From positions 620,001 to 684,000 of the forward strand of contig JABAKD010000006.1 in assembly GCA_012845835.1 (NCBI GenBank): 64,000 bases of DNA, read 5' to 3'. Each line of letters begins with the position of its first letter. Positions within the stretch are counted from its first letter, which is position 1. Under the pieces are notes generated by a model. That model had not been told where the DNA came from. It ran no database searches and was given only the letters and a program-made list of their open reading frames with translations. The stretch is from Undaria pinnatifida. Its lineage: Eukaryota; Sar; Phaeophyceae; Laminariales; Alariaceae. The translations under genes and the position numbers were made by a program. This document shows positions 12,301 through 25,300 of this stretch, in pieces.

Positions 12301-13281
12301 GTTGTACTGAATTAGTGTGCATACCGCGCACCCGTTCTCAAAGAAGAAGCCGAGCCTGAGCCGGCGTTTTTTTTTGGGTATAGCTGAAACGCCCTGCTTC
12401 GCTAGAGGTTCACCTTTTGTTTTACGAGGCTCCTGGTTCGAGGACATCTCTATGAAACAACAACTATGAAACAACAACAACAACAGCAACAACAAACTCA
12501 GGAAAATAATTGTGCGCCTATACCGCAGGGTAGAATAACTATTGTTGATCTCATTGGTGTTTAATGTCGTAAAACGCACAAACGGTGTCGCAACGATACT
12601 GGGGAGTTGGCGCGATTGTCGGCCCGGCCAGGGAGTCATCCCGGCCTTGGGGTGCCTCAAACGTGCTTGAGCTGCTTACACGAGGAACTCAATATCTCGC
12701 CGGAAGCATGATCTCGAAGGCGTTCGTTCTCCCAACCCGACCAACATGGCTATGCATTGGTCCTCTGGTCTTCATAACAAAATAAAGTTTAAGGTTTCAT
12801 GGTAGCCCCGCACTTGAGGTCGACCAATTGGAACGTAACAGCGTCAGAAGATCAGAAGGTCAGAAGGTCAGAAGAGTTTTAGGCCCAACCAGTCCAACCC
12901 CAACCGTAATGCGACTCCAGTCCAACCGCTACCGTAGAGGTTGCACGTTTTGGCCACATCTTTGCTGAATGATGGGGTTTTTCAACACTAAGTAATTTTC
13001 AAGGTCATAATTTTCCCAGTCGGAAACGTTTCTGCTAAAAATGGGTACTGTTCCCATATCGGCAGGAAATGTGGTGCGCTTAAGCTTTACTTTTCCCCAT
13101 TCACCGGGGAGGAAAAAATATATATGTATCAAGTCTATATAAAAGTTCCCCTATCGGCACATCCATGTTACTACTACTACTGCTACTGCTACTGCTACTA
13201 CTACTACTACTACTACTACTTCGAAGTATACTACTAAACGACGACTACTACTACCTCTACTGCTACCGCTACTACTGCTGC

Positions 13282-13312
<31 letters not shown>

Positions 13313-13313
13313 C

Positions 13314-13376
<63 letters not shown>

Positions 13377-16300
13377 TTGTAGTAGTATTGTAGTAGTAGT
13401 AGTAGTAGAGGTGTAGGGGTGCAGTAGTAGTATTAGTAGTATTAGTAGTATTAGTATCAGTAGCATTAGTAGAGCTTCTAACGTGAGGACCGCAATATTT
13501 CACGACAAGCATTACTTCGAAGGCATCCGTTCGCGCAACATGGCCCAACGTTTCTATGCACTAATCATTCCCAAGACAAAAATACGTAGTCGCAAAAAAT
13601 AATACCAGGTATCCTACGAACCGATCGTTCTACAATGGTTGAGGAAAGCCCAACCGATCAGAAACGTTTGGCCCGAAAACGTGCAGCCCCTGCCCGTGGG
13701 ATGGGTCATCCTAAACATACCAGGCACACCATATACCGTATACCATATACCGTATACCGTATACCGTATACCATGTACCATATACCATATACCGTATACC
13801 ATATACCATATCCCGTATACCGTATACCATATACCATATACTATACACTAACAGTCTTTCAGAGGCTCTAATAAAATTTCTCACCCCAAATACAATTTTG
13901 AGAAAACGAATGTGCAACCCGATTAGCATATATGTGACCAAGGAATCCAACGCACACAAGCAAATAAATACGGAAAATGGTTGATGTAAATATATATAGT
14001 CTATGACCCCCCCTTCCCCTCCCCCCCTCCCGCCCCCCTTTTGATCACAATCAGGCCCCCACATCCTTAAAAACTCCGCCCTCCCCTCACCGGAAATTCG
14101 ACTTACAGGATTCACTTGATAAACTGATGCATTTCCTTCCACGATTGTCAGATTTTGTCCCCCTCAGAAACGCGGTTTATAGTTTCCACGCACAGACTGA
14201 CTAACAGCACCCTGTTGACCCTGATAGCTACACTGTAGTCCCAAGGGGAGTCGCCGACCAATATCCTTAATGAGGACACACAACCCGTGATACGCGCGAT
14301 CGGAGTATCACACACAGCGTGTAAAGATGAGTTTCGACCTCACAGCTGTATGTATTCGATCTCACAGCCGCTTGAGGAGGAGTGTATTTTCATTTTTTCA
14401 ATATATGACCAGGGGGGTGGAGAAGGGACTCGCGGTTGTTTCCTGATTGTTGTTGTTGCCGGCTTCCCGTCTCGCGGTCACAGATTGGATTCGAACGACC
14501 TGGCGTAGTCCGTGAGTTGAGTTAAAGAGGTCCTATTGTCGGGAGTATGTTGCCCCAAAAGTGCTCATGCGCCTCACCTTGAATAAGACAACACACCTGG
14601 TGATCTAAAGAAAACGCCGTGATGTCAACTTCCTCGTTCCCAAGCAATCGCTTCGACGTCAGCGTGTTGATTGCCTCGCCCGTTTTCCCATCCCACACGG
14701 TCGCTCGCCGCGCGCTCACCGTCACAAATCTCTGCACCAGAAACAGCACATAGCAATATGAGTCATTTTTCACGATAACTCTTGTACGCGCTGGTGGTCA
14801 CGAAGATCACAGTTACCTTTGCCTGGTGACGACGGGTAGAGAGGACATCTTCATTCAGCAAAGTCGTTAAACGGATCGGCGCCAGCGACAACATTGACCA
14901 GGAGGAAGACCAGGAGCAAGACGGAACAGGGTAAAATAAAGGCTCGTCACGCGCTAAAATAGTGACGGAGATCAGCAGCAGCCGTTTCAGCACAACGTTC
15001 GTCACCAGGAGATACTATTAATAGTCACGATTACCTGCACCAACAGCAACGACATATTATCATAGCCAGGAGTGACACGGTCTAGTTAGGCGGAACACAG
15101 GGTTCACTTTAAAAACACGTGTTTCAGATGTGATGAACTTTGTCATGTACCGTCCTCTCAACCTGACCAGAAGAAGCGAAAGAAAGGTAGGTACCTGTAC
15201 AACGCCCCTGCACAACGACAAAGCCGAAGGCTTCGTTAAGGGGATCACACTTCTCAGGGGTCGTTTTTTTTCTGTGCCCCGGGGTCACTCGCGCGAGTTG
15301 AACCCCCCCGCTCGTTTCCGGTCTCAAGCCCTGGTGCTGTCACAATATTGCGATGGGAATCCGCAATCGGAATGTTAAGCGACGCTGCGCCAAAATAATC
15401 ACCCACTAGCATTTTGTCCAAGTAAGTGAGGTACAGAGTCACTCGCGCGACTGGTGGAAACCCGGTATTGAAAATTGGCGTACTCCCCTACCATGGCCCC
15501 GGTCGAAGAGCAACCACATCATACTCTTCCCTAGTTTCTCAGGTGTCGAACCCCGTCCCTCCGCCAGAATTCGGTACAGATAATCCGTTTCACAGCACTG
15601 ACGCATGGCACGATAAAGGCTGCCCTTTTGCCAAAGATGTAAGTTTTGGCTTTTACGGGGGGGTCCTTAGACTGTTCCTTAGACTGTTCCTTGGACTAGT
15701 CCGATCCAAGGTTGTCCAAAAGGACGCTTTTGTCTTGCGGTATCATCTGTTTTTGTAAGCCCTAGGCTATGTATGTAAATATATAATTGAGCGCGTGTAC
15801 ACTAAGCGTTCTTTTCAAAACACTAACGATTCGCATTTCTCCCTTTCGTTCTCAGTGGCGGTGACATTGCATGACCACATCACCTCGCCCGTTGTATTTG
15901 GCAATATGTATCTCTTTCTCATCATTAGCGATGTCAGAAAACGATGGTATCTACATGATTGTACCTATCGATTGAATTATTTTCGATCCATGTACAATAG
16001 CAAATTATGAAGGTTTTGACACGTTGTTTACTACACCTAAGAACTGGGTTGCATACTACATGTAACATCAAACCTTCTACAATAATAAACATTACCAGGC
16101 GGGTGATAAAAAGGGGTGTCTTCTTGCTGCAACCGTCACATTCGTCAACTTTAAGGGTTTATAGTTTCCGCGCACATATTGAAATGCTCGCCCCCCTCCC
16201 CCCCCCCCCCCCCCGATCCCTCTTGTTCAAACGCCCCGCTTGAAATCAAAATCTACCAGAGTAGTAAACACTACCAGCCAGCTGATATCATCTCATTTTC

Positions 16301-19300
16301 CATCTAGCCATCCATGCCGTAGCTCCAACTCATCCCCGCCCTCCGCCCCCCCCACCCCCTTTTGTTCCCCCGCCCAGTTTGTTCAAACGCCCCACTTCCA
16401 ATCCAAATCAACCAGAGTAATAAACACTTCTAAGCAATTGGTATCACGTCAATATATTTCTAGCCATCCATGACGTAGCTTTCATTCATCCCCCCTCCCC
16501 CCCTCCCCCCCTCCAACGTCCCCTCCTTCCCCACACCCAGCACGATCGCCTAGACCTAGCACGGCGCGTATAGAAATCCCTTACGACATACATGATTGAT
16601 ACGCGCGATCGGAGGATCACACAAAATGTCGCGAACATCAGTGTCGACCAAATGCTTGATCTCATAGATGGAGTGTAATTTAGTATTATTTGTGACATAA
16701 ACCTCTTGAAAACCCTTCCCCCCCCCGCCCCCGCCGTTTTATTTTTTTTTTCTTCTTTTTTTCTTTTCTTTTCTCCTCGATTTTTCTTGCTTAAACGCCC
16801 CACCTAATATCGAAATCCGCCAGAGTAATACACACTTCCACGCCCTGGATATCGCCTCGTTATCGTTTTGGAACCGTCCATGCCGCTGCTGCAATTCCTA
16901 CCCACCCCGCCCCCAACGCCCCCTCCTTCTCCACCACCCGCACCATCGCCTAGACCTCGCACCACGCGTATAGCCAACCCCTACATATATGCCTCCCCCC
17001 CCGCCCCCCGCCCTCCCCCGCCACATTTCCCCCCCCTCCCCCACAAGAAGGAATTATAGTTTCCACGCACAATTTGACCTCCCCCACCCGTCCCCTCCCC
17101 CCCCCTCCCCCCCTCCCCCCCTCCCGCCCCCCTTTTGATCAAAACCAGGCCCCCACGTCCTTCAAAACTCCGCCCCCCCCCCTCACCGGTTATTCGACTT
17201 ACAAGATTCCCTTGATAAAAGGATACATTTCCCTTCACAGCTGTCAGATCTTGTCCCCCTCAGAAACGGGTTTTATGGTTTCCGCGCACAGACTGCCTAA
17301 CATCACCCTGTTGACCCTGATAGCTACACTGTAGTTGCAAGGGGAGTCGCCGACCTATATCCTTAATGAGGACACACAACTCGTAATGCGCGCGATCGAA
17401 GTATCACACACAGCTTGCAAATATGAGTTTCGACAAAACATTCGATCTCACAGCCGCTGGAGTGTATTTTAATTTTTATAATATATATATATTATCAGGT
17501 TGCACTTTCAGATTACCAAAACAAATTGCTGAGGTTTACCAACGATTGTTTTATAAAACCAAGAACCTTGCAGGGCAAGAGACCGTGGTAGGGGTATTGA
17601 GCGGGGACACAGAGTGTCCCCTGGAGGTCTGCCAATCGAGCAGGTCCTCGGAGTGCCAACGATTGTTTTTATCAAACCAAGAACCTTGCAGGGCAAGAGA
17701 CAGTGGTTGGTGTAGGGGTATCGAGCGGGGACACAGAGTGTCCCCTGAAGGTCTGCCAATCGAGCAGGTCCTCGGAGAGTGCTCACTTTAGTAGCCTTTG
17801 GAGAGGCGTAGATCTATTGGATTCATCAGAGCCCCGGATGGCTTCTGGGAATGGAGGCACGTGTCTCTGTTATATTTCCTGACTATTCCGAATATATAAC
17901 GCCAACCTTATCACTAGACGAAAACTGGGAAAACTAAGAAAAATTAACCAACAATTTGCAAAATTGCATGAGAATGCTGAAGCTAGTACTGTAGAACCCG
18001 CCCTTCCCACGCCTAAGAAATCCAGCCAAAGGCAGCATTGCCGTGTATTGTTTTTGTGCTGTAGCTGTCCGTACCTGGAGATAGGGGCAGAATTCCGCTT
18101 TGAGTAGAGCCTCGTGCACCGTCCTTTTTACTCGAGCGAATATCTCCAGCCCGCCCGTCTCCGACATGCCGGCGACGAGCAAATGCGGCCGGTTTCCGAG
18201 CTTTGGTACCATCGAAAAGGTCGAAATCGACTGGTCTCCCTGCCAGGGCCGTAACGTGCGGATGTGTGTGCCAGACAGTGAATACCGGGTTGTATATATT
18301 TTGGTATATAATACAAATGCACCTTTACAACCACTGTCGTATGAACGACTTCGTCGAAACTCAAGGGTGAACGCTGTGTGAGATACTTCGACCGAGCATG
18401 GTAGATACGGGCGTACATGCCCTCATGGGCCGCGTGTAAAGGGTATATATATGTTGTCCTCGCACAAGTAACGGTGTTTCTGACCATCGGCTTATCTTCG
18501 GCACCGTCACTGCCTGTCCTGGTTGGAAGATACCCTTGGAGTCCTGTAGAGGCATGCTACGAGAGGTGGCCCTTTTTTGCGAAACAAGTAGTGACTGATT
18601 GGGACTCGTCAAAAGGAGGAGTTGCCCGAGCTGCCCAAGCTACCCAAGCTTCCCAAGATGCCCAAGCTGCCCAAGCTGCCCAAGCTGCCCAAGCTGCCCG
18701 TGCTACCCAAGCTACCCGAGCTACCCAAGCTACCCAAGCTACTCAAGCTACCCAAGCTACCCAAGCTACCCAAGCTACCCAAGCTACCCAACAGCCATCC
18801 CGCGGTAGGAGCGTGCAGAACGTTCCTGAGACCCTAACACGAGCCGGATCTCCGTATCATCATCCCCCGTCACCCGAAACGTGACTTCCAAAACATTCAT
18901 TCGTTCGGGCGCAACCCGACCAATGTTCACTTCTATGCCCTAGACTAATCCTACGACAAATACATTATCGCAAAAACTGTGGGACTAGTTGTTGGTTCTA
19001 CAATGGTTGAAGCGTGTATCCCTCAAAAAAAAGTGCAAGACGCCTACCGGGGAATGACTCGAACAATATTTGAAGTTGAAGCTGGAGTTTACACCATTGT
19101 GGGATAGGGCTTCAACTTGAGCTATTCCGCTCAATCAGTATGTGTTATGTCGGGTATCGGCATCCCCGAGTCAGGAGACCCGAAAAAAAAGGAAGAGGGA
19201 TGTCCCTGCTAAACACTAAACATAAATTATAGTACTGTACTTCCGTCGTTGCACACGTCCTTTTGAGAAGGGCCGACCAAAGAGCAGAATCTACGCCGTA

Positions 19301-22300
19301 AAACGGAGTCGGGCTAAGGTAGGCATTGCGTTTTTGGGACCCATCTTTCGAACCGTGGTAGGTTCTCAGCTTAGGAACTGGCTGCAAGGGTGGTGGTGTC
19401 GTGTTCGCACATACATACCGCTGTAGTGGTGGTTGTCGTTGTGGCTGTGGTGGTGGTGGTGGTGGTTTGGGATGGCGGCGATGCAGTCTTAAGGTTAATG
19501 TGTAAAGCTGCTTCTGGTGGTCGTGGTTTGGGATGGTGGTGATGCAGTCTTTAGGTCAATGTGTACAGCTGCTTGAGAGGCTGTAGAAGACATCAAAAAC
19601 AGGAAACCCAGAAATAACGTAGACGCGTGATAATTAGTCGAGCGTTGTTGAGATTCCCTTCTCATTATCTGGCAGAGAAGGCGAACAGCCTTCGCTCAAC
19701 ACGTCTCACCAGCGGGCTACTTGACGACCGCGTCAAACGTTGCTTCAGGACAAGGGTTGGCACGTGCCACACTAAAAAAGTGGAATCGGCACCCCCTGTG
19801 ACCACCTCCCGCTCTTCCTCGATGAACGCCAGGCCGATCACCTTCACTCGCAAACGGTCGTTTTAACGAGAGGCATTGGAGGCGTCACGCGGAATACGAT
19901 AAAAACACTAGCGCTTTTTGACAGAACCTCTCTCCGGATGGGGCAGCTGCTTAACCTTGCCTTAGCACGGAATCGTCGGAATATTGTCACCGTCTTTGAA
20001 GCAATTTTCGTGGAACACCTACAACATGGAGTCGCTCATCGTCGGGGAACACTTGGAGTTCCCGTGAAATTAATACTGTGTTATTGTGTAGGTGTGTCAC
20101 TGCGTTATTGTGTGGTTATGTCAATGTGTTATTGTGCTATTGTGCTATCGTGCTATTGTGTTAATTTTGTGTTATTGTGGTGTTATTGAACCGAGCTCCT
20201 CAGGCGAGCACCTCCTCGGAGTAATTGATGTCGATGCCCCTTCGCCCCACCGTTGCACGGAGAAGGCCTCCTCAACCCAAAGGGCTACGCGGTAAGACGG
20301 GTCACCATTTGGCGTCGTACATTAATTTTGCATTAGAATTGCAGTAAAGTTGCATTGAACATGCATTAAAATAGCAGTATAATTGCATGAAAAAATGTAT
20401 CGGTGCCAAGGCCATGGAAGATTTTATTTGGCTGCGCTTTCAAGTTTATTCTGAAAATCACTGCTCGGAGGAGGTAGAGAGATAATAAACACCAATACCT
20501 GGTACATACTTCGAAGTATATTTAGAAGCAACTGGTGCTAGTCTTACCGTGGCATACGTCGTGGACGGAATTGGGTCCTACTCCATTGGAGATCGCGCTA
20601 CGATAAACGTTGCACTGCTACAAGCTTTAACTTTTATGCATATATTTCTGGCTGCCGGAGGTTTTTAATGCGGGAGCATCCAACATATACCAAACCCCCA
20701 TTGATGATTCATAACAATGTTTTCGTATGTACATGCAGTTGGTCATACGGGGATGGTCATACGGGGCGGGGTGGAGTTATCCGCAACTTCAGAAGTCGGG
20801 CAAGGTACAGAGTCCCCCAGGAGGACAACTCTGTAAGCGCTAGTTTAAACCCTTACGTAGCTGCATGCTGCCACCGTGTTTCATACCTGACCGTCATGTC
20901 CCTTTAGGCGCGTGTGTATTCCTGACTCGAGCATCCCGCCATCGCGATCGAGTTTCCACGCGAGAACATCAGAGGTCGTTTCCACAGCGTTCACAAAGAC
21001 GCCAACCGAAAGCGCCAGCGAGTAGTGAAGACAAAAAGCCATGTGCGCCACCCCTCTCTCATGCGCCTGGATATGGAAGTGACAGCAGCAAGCGTGAAAA
21101 CGGAAGGGGTATGTATGCGCGCACACGAGACAGCACGGGAGGGTCATTAAAAATGTGCCATGTCGAGATCACTTGCCTGCTGACGTTTAGGACTAATTCC
21201 CCTTGCCCACTCTTCCGCCCCCTCCGTCTATCGACGAGTAGCTTGGAGCATGATGGGCTCATTTTTGTAGGCCACGGAGAAATGTGATTTGGAGAAGAGT
21301 GCAGTAAAGACGCGTGCTGCGATGCAATTTTGAAGCCAGAGCAACGCTGTTGACGATACAGTCCTAAAGCATATGAGGTGCCAAGATACTCAACCAAACT
21401 AAGCGCACCCCAATACCCCACCCCACCCCACCCCACCCCACCCCACCCCACCCCGTCCGCCCACTGCCTCACTGCTGCACAGGAGTCTTTATACCGAGCT
21501 TAGTGCTGCATTCACATTCGTGAAGCACAGCCTTGTCGGTTTCTAACGTGCCTTGTCAGCCCTGGCGCAATCGGGCTTCAGCCATACCCCCAACATTAGC
21601 GTTGATCCTAGACCCGATTCCCGTACCCATTGGAAGGCTCAAAGTCTGAAGGGCTTTTGGCGGGCAGGGGTGCGCGTTTCGGTGGCGGTTTGACGCGTCC
21701 TACGATAGAGATGCAGCAAGTTTTTTCTAGGGTTCCTCAATATCGGAGGTTAAGACATGTCCTTCTTAATCCAAAAACTGATTTGGAAGAAACAATAAAC
21801 TTGCTTTATCGCGGATGAAAAGCCTCGTGGCCTAGGTACACGATGAGAATTGTGCAAAACAAGACAATGTTTCATTTCCGACGATTTGGGGTTAAGGAGC
21901 CTCGAAATAAAGAAACTATCTCAAACGAGAAGTGATACCTCTGTCGTAGCTCATGTATGTAGCTCCAAAGAATTCTCGCGTGACGTAAGGTCGACCTCGA
22001 CCAAACATGCAGTGGAGCGCTCTCTTTTTAGTGGATTTCCCCACACACACACCCACCCACCCACCCACCCATCCACCTACCCACTCACCCACCCACACCC
22101 ACCCACCCACCCACCCACCCAACCACCCACCCACGCCCACCTACCCACCCACCCACCCACCCACCCACCCACCCACCTACCAATCCACACCCATCAGCCA
22201 CCCACCCACACATCCACCCAGCCATTCACCAACCCATTCTTTCTCCCAGCCACTCATTCATCGACCCGATTCCACCCGAGTTCGTCCCATCCCACCCTAT

Positions 22301-25300
22301 ACAACTCTATCCCGTCCCAGGCCGCCCCACCCCACCTCACCTTACGCATTTATGTCCCTTCCAATCTCTTCTATAAAATATTTATAGCTACCTGGTATAT
22401 GAGTCGTTGATGTGCACCTTGAACAAAATCCGATGCCATCCCATCTCGGAGTATGGTGTACATCTGACACATCCCATCCCATACCGTACCGTACCATGCC
22501 ATTGGGGAGTATGGTGTGCGTTTAGCATATCTCCTCCCATTCCATCCCATCAAACACCGCCCCATCCCATCCCATCCTATCCCATGCCATTAGCCCCATC
22601 CCATCCCATCCTATTCCATGCCATCCCATCCCATCCCATCCCATCCCATCCCATCCCATCCCATCCCATCCCATCCCATCCCATCCCATCCCATCCATCC
22701 CATCCCATCCCATCCCATCCCATCCCATCCCATCCCATCCATCCCATCCCATCCCATCCCATCCCATCCCATCCATCCCATCCCATCCCATCCCATCCCA
22801 TCCCATCCCATCCCATCCCATCCCATCCCATCCCATCCCATCCCATCCCATCCCATCCCGTCCCGTCCCGTCCCATCCCATCCCATCCCATCCCATCCCA
22901 TCCCATCCCATCCCATCCCATCCCATCCCATCCCATCCCATCCCATCCCATCCCATCCCATCCTATCCCATCCCATCCCATCCCATCCCATCCCACCTGC
23001 AAGTGCTGAAGCACACCGTCCCCCATCGGCGCCGTCCTGCTCCCTCTCGTGGTTCCACCGCTAACAACTATCGTCCCATCTAGGCTCGCAGTGATAACAT
23101 GTGGCGCCCCTCCCGTTCGACCCACCTATAGGCGGTAAAGTACAATAACTTGATCTGTCAGACGACCGCTAGGATAGAGGTCGCGGTTTTATGCTATAAA
23201 TGAAATGTTCCCTTGGAATGATGGGACTCCTTAAACTCTTACTAATACTATGGTCGGATTGACGTCTACTTTGGAGTATACTTCGTAGAATGGTTTGTAT
23301 GCCTAGGCCGTGGGGTACTTGACCGGGTCTGCAGTTTCAGGTATCTCCAAATTACCTCCGGGTTTGGGCGGGTTGGTACTACTAATAGTAGACCGAACCT
23401 ACCAGTAGGAGGTGGGTCCCTTTTGTCCCTTTTGGCATTTTGGGCACTTTTTTTTAGTGACTCGGGGGTCACTCTTGCGAGTGACCCCCCTGTTTCTTTG
23501 TTTCTTTGTTTCTTCCTTTCTTTCTTTCGTGCTTTGTAACAACATTTTCGATACTAATACGGAAGGGGATTGATGGTTAGCTTCGCGCTGCACCGAAAAA
23601 GATTGTCAACTGCGTTTTTCGTCAGTGAGGTACAGAGTCACTCGCGCGAGTATGGTATAGTATGATATGGTATAATATGGTATGATATGGTGTGGTAAGG
23701 TATGTTATGGTATGGTATGGTATGGTATGGTATGGTATGGTATGGTATGGTATGGTATGGTATGGTATGTATGGTATGGTGTGGTATGGTATGGTATGGT
23801 ATGGTATGGTGTGGTATGATATGGTATGGTATGGTATGGTGTGGTATGGTGTGGTATGGTATGGTATGGTATGGTATGGTATGGTATGGTATGGTATGGT
23901 ATGGTATGGTATGGTATGGTATGGTATGGTATGGTATGGTATGGTATGGTATGGTATGGTGTGGTATGGTATGGTATGGTATGGTATGGTATGGTATGGT
24001 ATGGTATGGTATGGTATGGTATGGTATGGTATGGTATGGTATGGTATGGTATGGTATGGTATGGTATGGTATGGTATGGTATGGTATGGTATGGTATGGT
24101 ATGGTATGGTATGGTATGGTATGGTATGGTATGGTATGGTATGGTATGGTATGGTATGGTATGGTGTGGTATGGTATGGTATGGTGGTGAATACCCGGTA
24201 TTGAAAATTGGGGTGGTAACATCCTCGCTACTGTAGCCTTGATCAATACGAATAGTATTGATGGTACTAATAGTATCAATAGTATCAATAGTATCAACAG
24301 CATTTATTGTGGTAATAGTAGTAATAGTATAGAGCCACTCAAGTGAGGAGCCTCCGACACAAAAGGGTGCATATATAGCGAGCATGATTAATAGGGTACA
24401 GAGCCCTGTTCGTGGATGAGGTTATAGGAGTACCCTTTTCTCGTCAAGTATTGGTATAGAGGCATGTCGGAGTCTTATCTAGGCTGAATGAGTAGAATCT
24501 GAGGTCGCAGACCGCGTATCCAGTGCCCTCTTCAACCTAGTACGCGCCTCTGCCAGCCTCAAAGCCCTCCTGATGTCCAATAACAGCATAGCTCGTGCAC
24601 CCGGTGGAGATTGAGCGTTTGCTACGATAGAGGTACGCGCATTTTTTACAAATTCCATTCTGAATTTCGTGCCTCCTTTGCCCCATTACCGCCAGAATGT
24701 CCGTTTTTATTTTTCCATTATTTCAATATCTATGCCGTGCCATCCTTAATCGGGTTGAACTTGCATTGTACGCACAGCACGGGTGTGGATGGGGCTACAG
24801 AGATCCCCAAGAGAGGAGCCAGGTCATCCAATGCTTGGGCAGCGGCGGAAGTCTCTGAGCACCTAACGCGAGAAGCACAATGTAAATACGGGAAACATGA
24901 TTTCGACGGCATTCCTTCGTGCAACCCCGACGAACACTTCAGTGCACTAGTCCTCAAACAAACGTACAGTACTCGTAAAAGCATCGGGCTAACCGGTAGT
25001 TCTTCGCTTGAGTAGCTCGGTCGTTCAACCGGTCAGAATGCCAGAAGGTCAGAATAACCTTTGCCCCACCACGTGCAACGCCTACTACCGTGAGGGAGCC
25101 CGTCCCCGTCGTCCCCATATAAAGTACGGATGCGCCTCTACCCGCAGCATGTGCCATTGGGTGTCATTTAGTTGCCTGCCGTTGGAAACTTTAGCGCGTG
25201 ATAATAATAAAGTTCGATGGGAAATGAAGAACGCACGTACGAATGGCCAAAGCTGTTCGCGATACAACCGAAGCGAAGTAGCGGAGAGGAGGGGGGGGGG

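Larger units (their letters stand above)
11384..14596 (-). other. Intron 12, 3.2 kb, microsatellites and repeats
   Basis: Contains a C-rich repeat copy (about 14008-14407), an ATACCGTATACCAT minisatellite (13731-13848), facing (CTA)n and (TAG)n tracts (13169-13472) and a short CAACAA tract near 12465-12497. The stretch 11560-12230 holds no recognised repeat or gene. Confidence 0.65.
15015..18074 (-). other. Intron 10, 3.1 kb, C-rich repeats
   Basis: Holds one copy of the roughly 400-bp C-rich repeat (17080-17490), its relatives (16185-17060), a 120-bp tandem duplication (17538-17781) and a GTCACTCGCG-family copy (about 15258-15512). A CAG acceptor after a pyrimidine tract near 15168 could mark one more small exon, but it does not fit the phase. 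Confidence 0.6.
21067..22996 (-). other. Intron 7, 1.9 kb, repeat-packed
   Basis: Begins at the donor with the (CCCAT/GGGAT)n array (22535-22996), followed by a (CCAC)n-type tract (22038-22225), a complete TIR element (21700-21950) and a (CCCCA)n tract near 21412-21455. Confidence 0.75.

Noticed and set aside
18417-18884. Open frame with AAQ/PKL repeats as a structural protein
   Set aside because: It is a nine-base minisatellite in the intron between exons 9 and 10, open in all frames for trivial reasons.
22407-24385. Long open frames of up to 226 codons rich in HPIPS, MGWDG, YHTIP or MVWYG
   Set aside because: They are translations of pentanucleotide arrays, open in several frames on both strands, and lie inside an intron of the EF-hand/WD40 gene.
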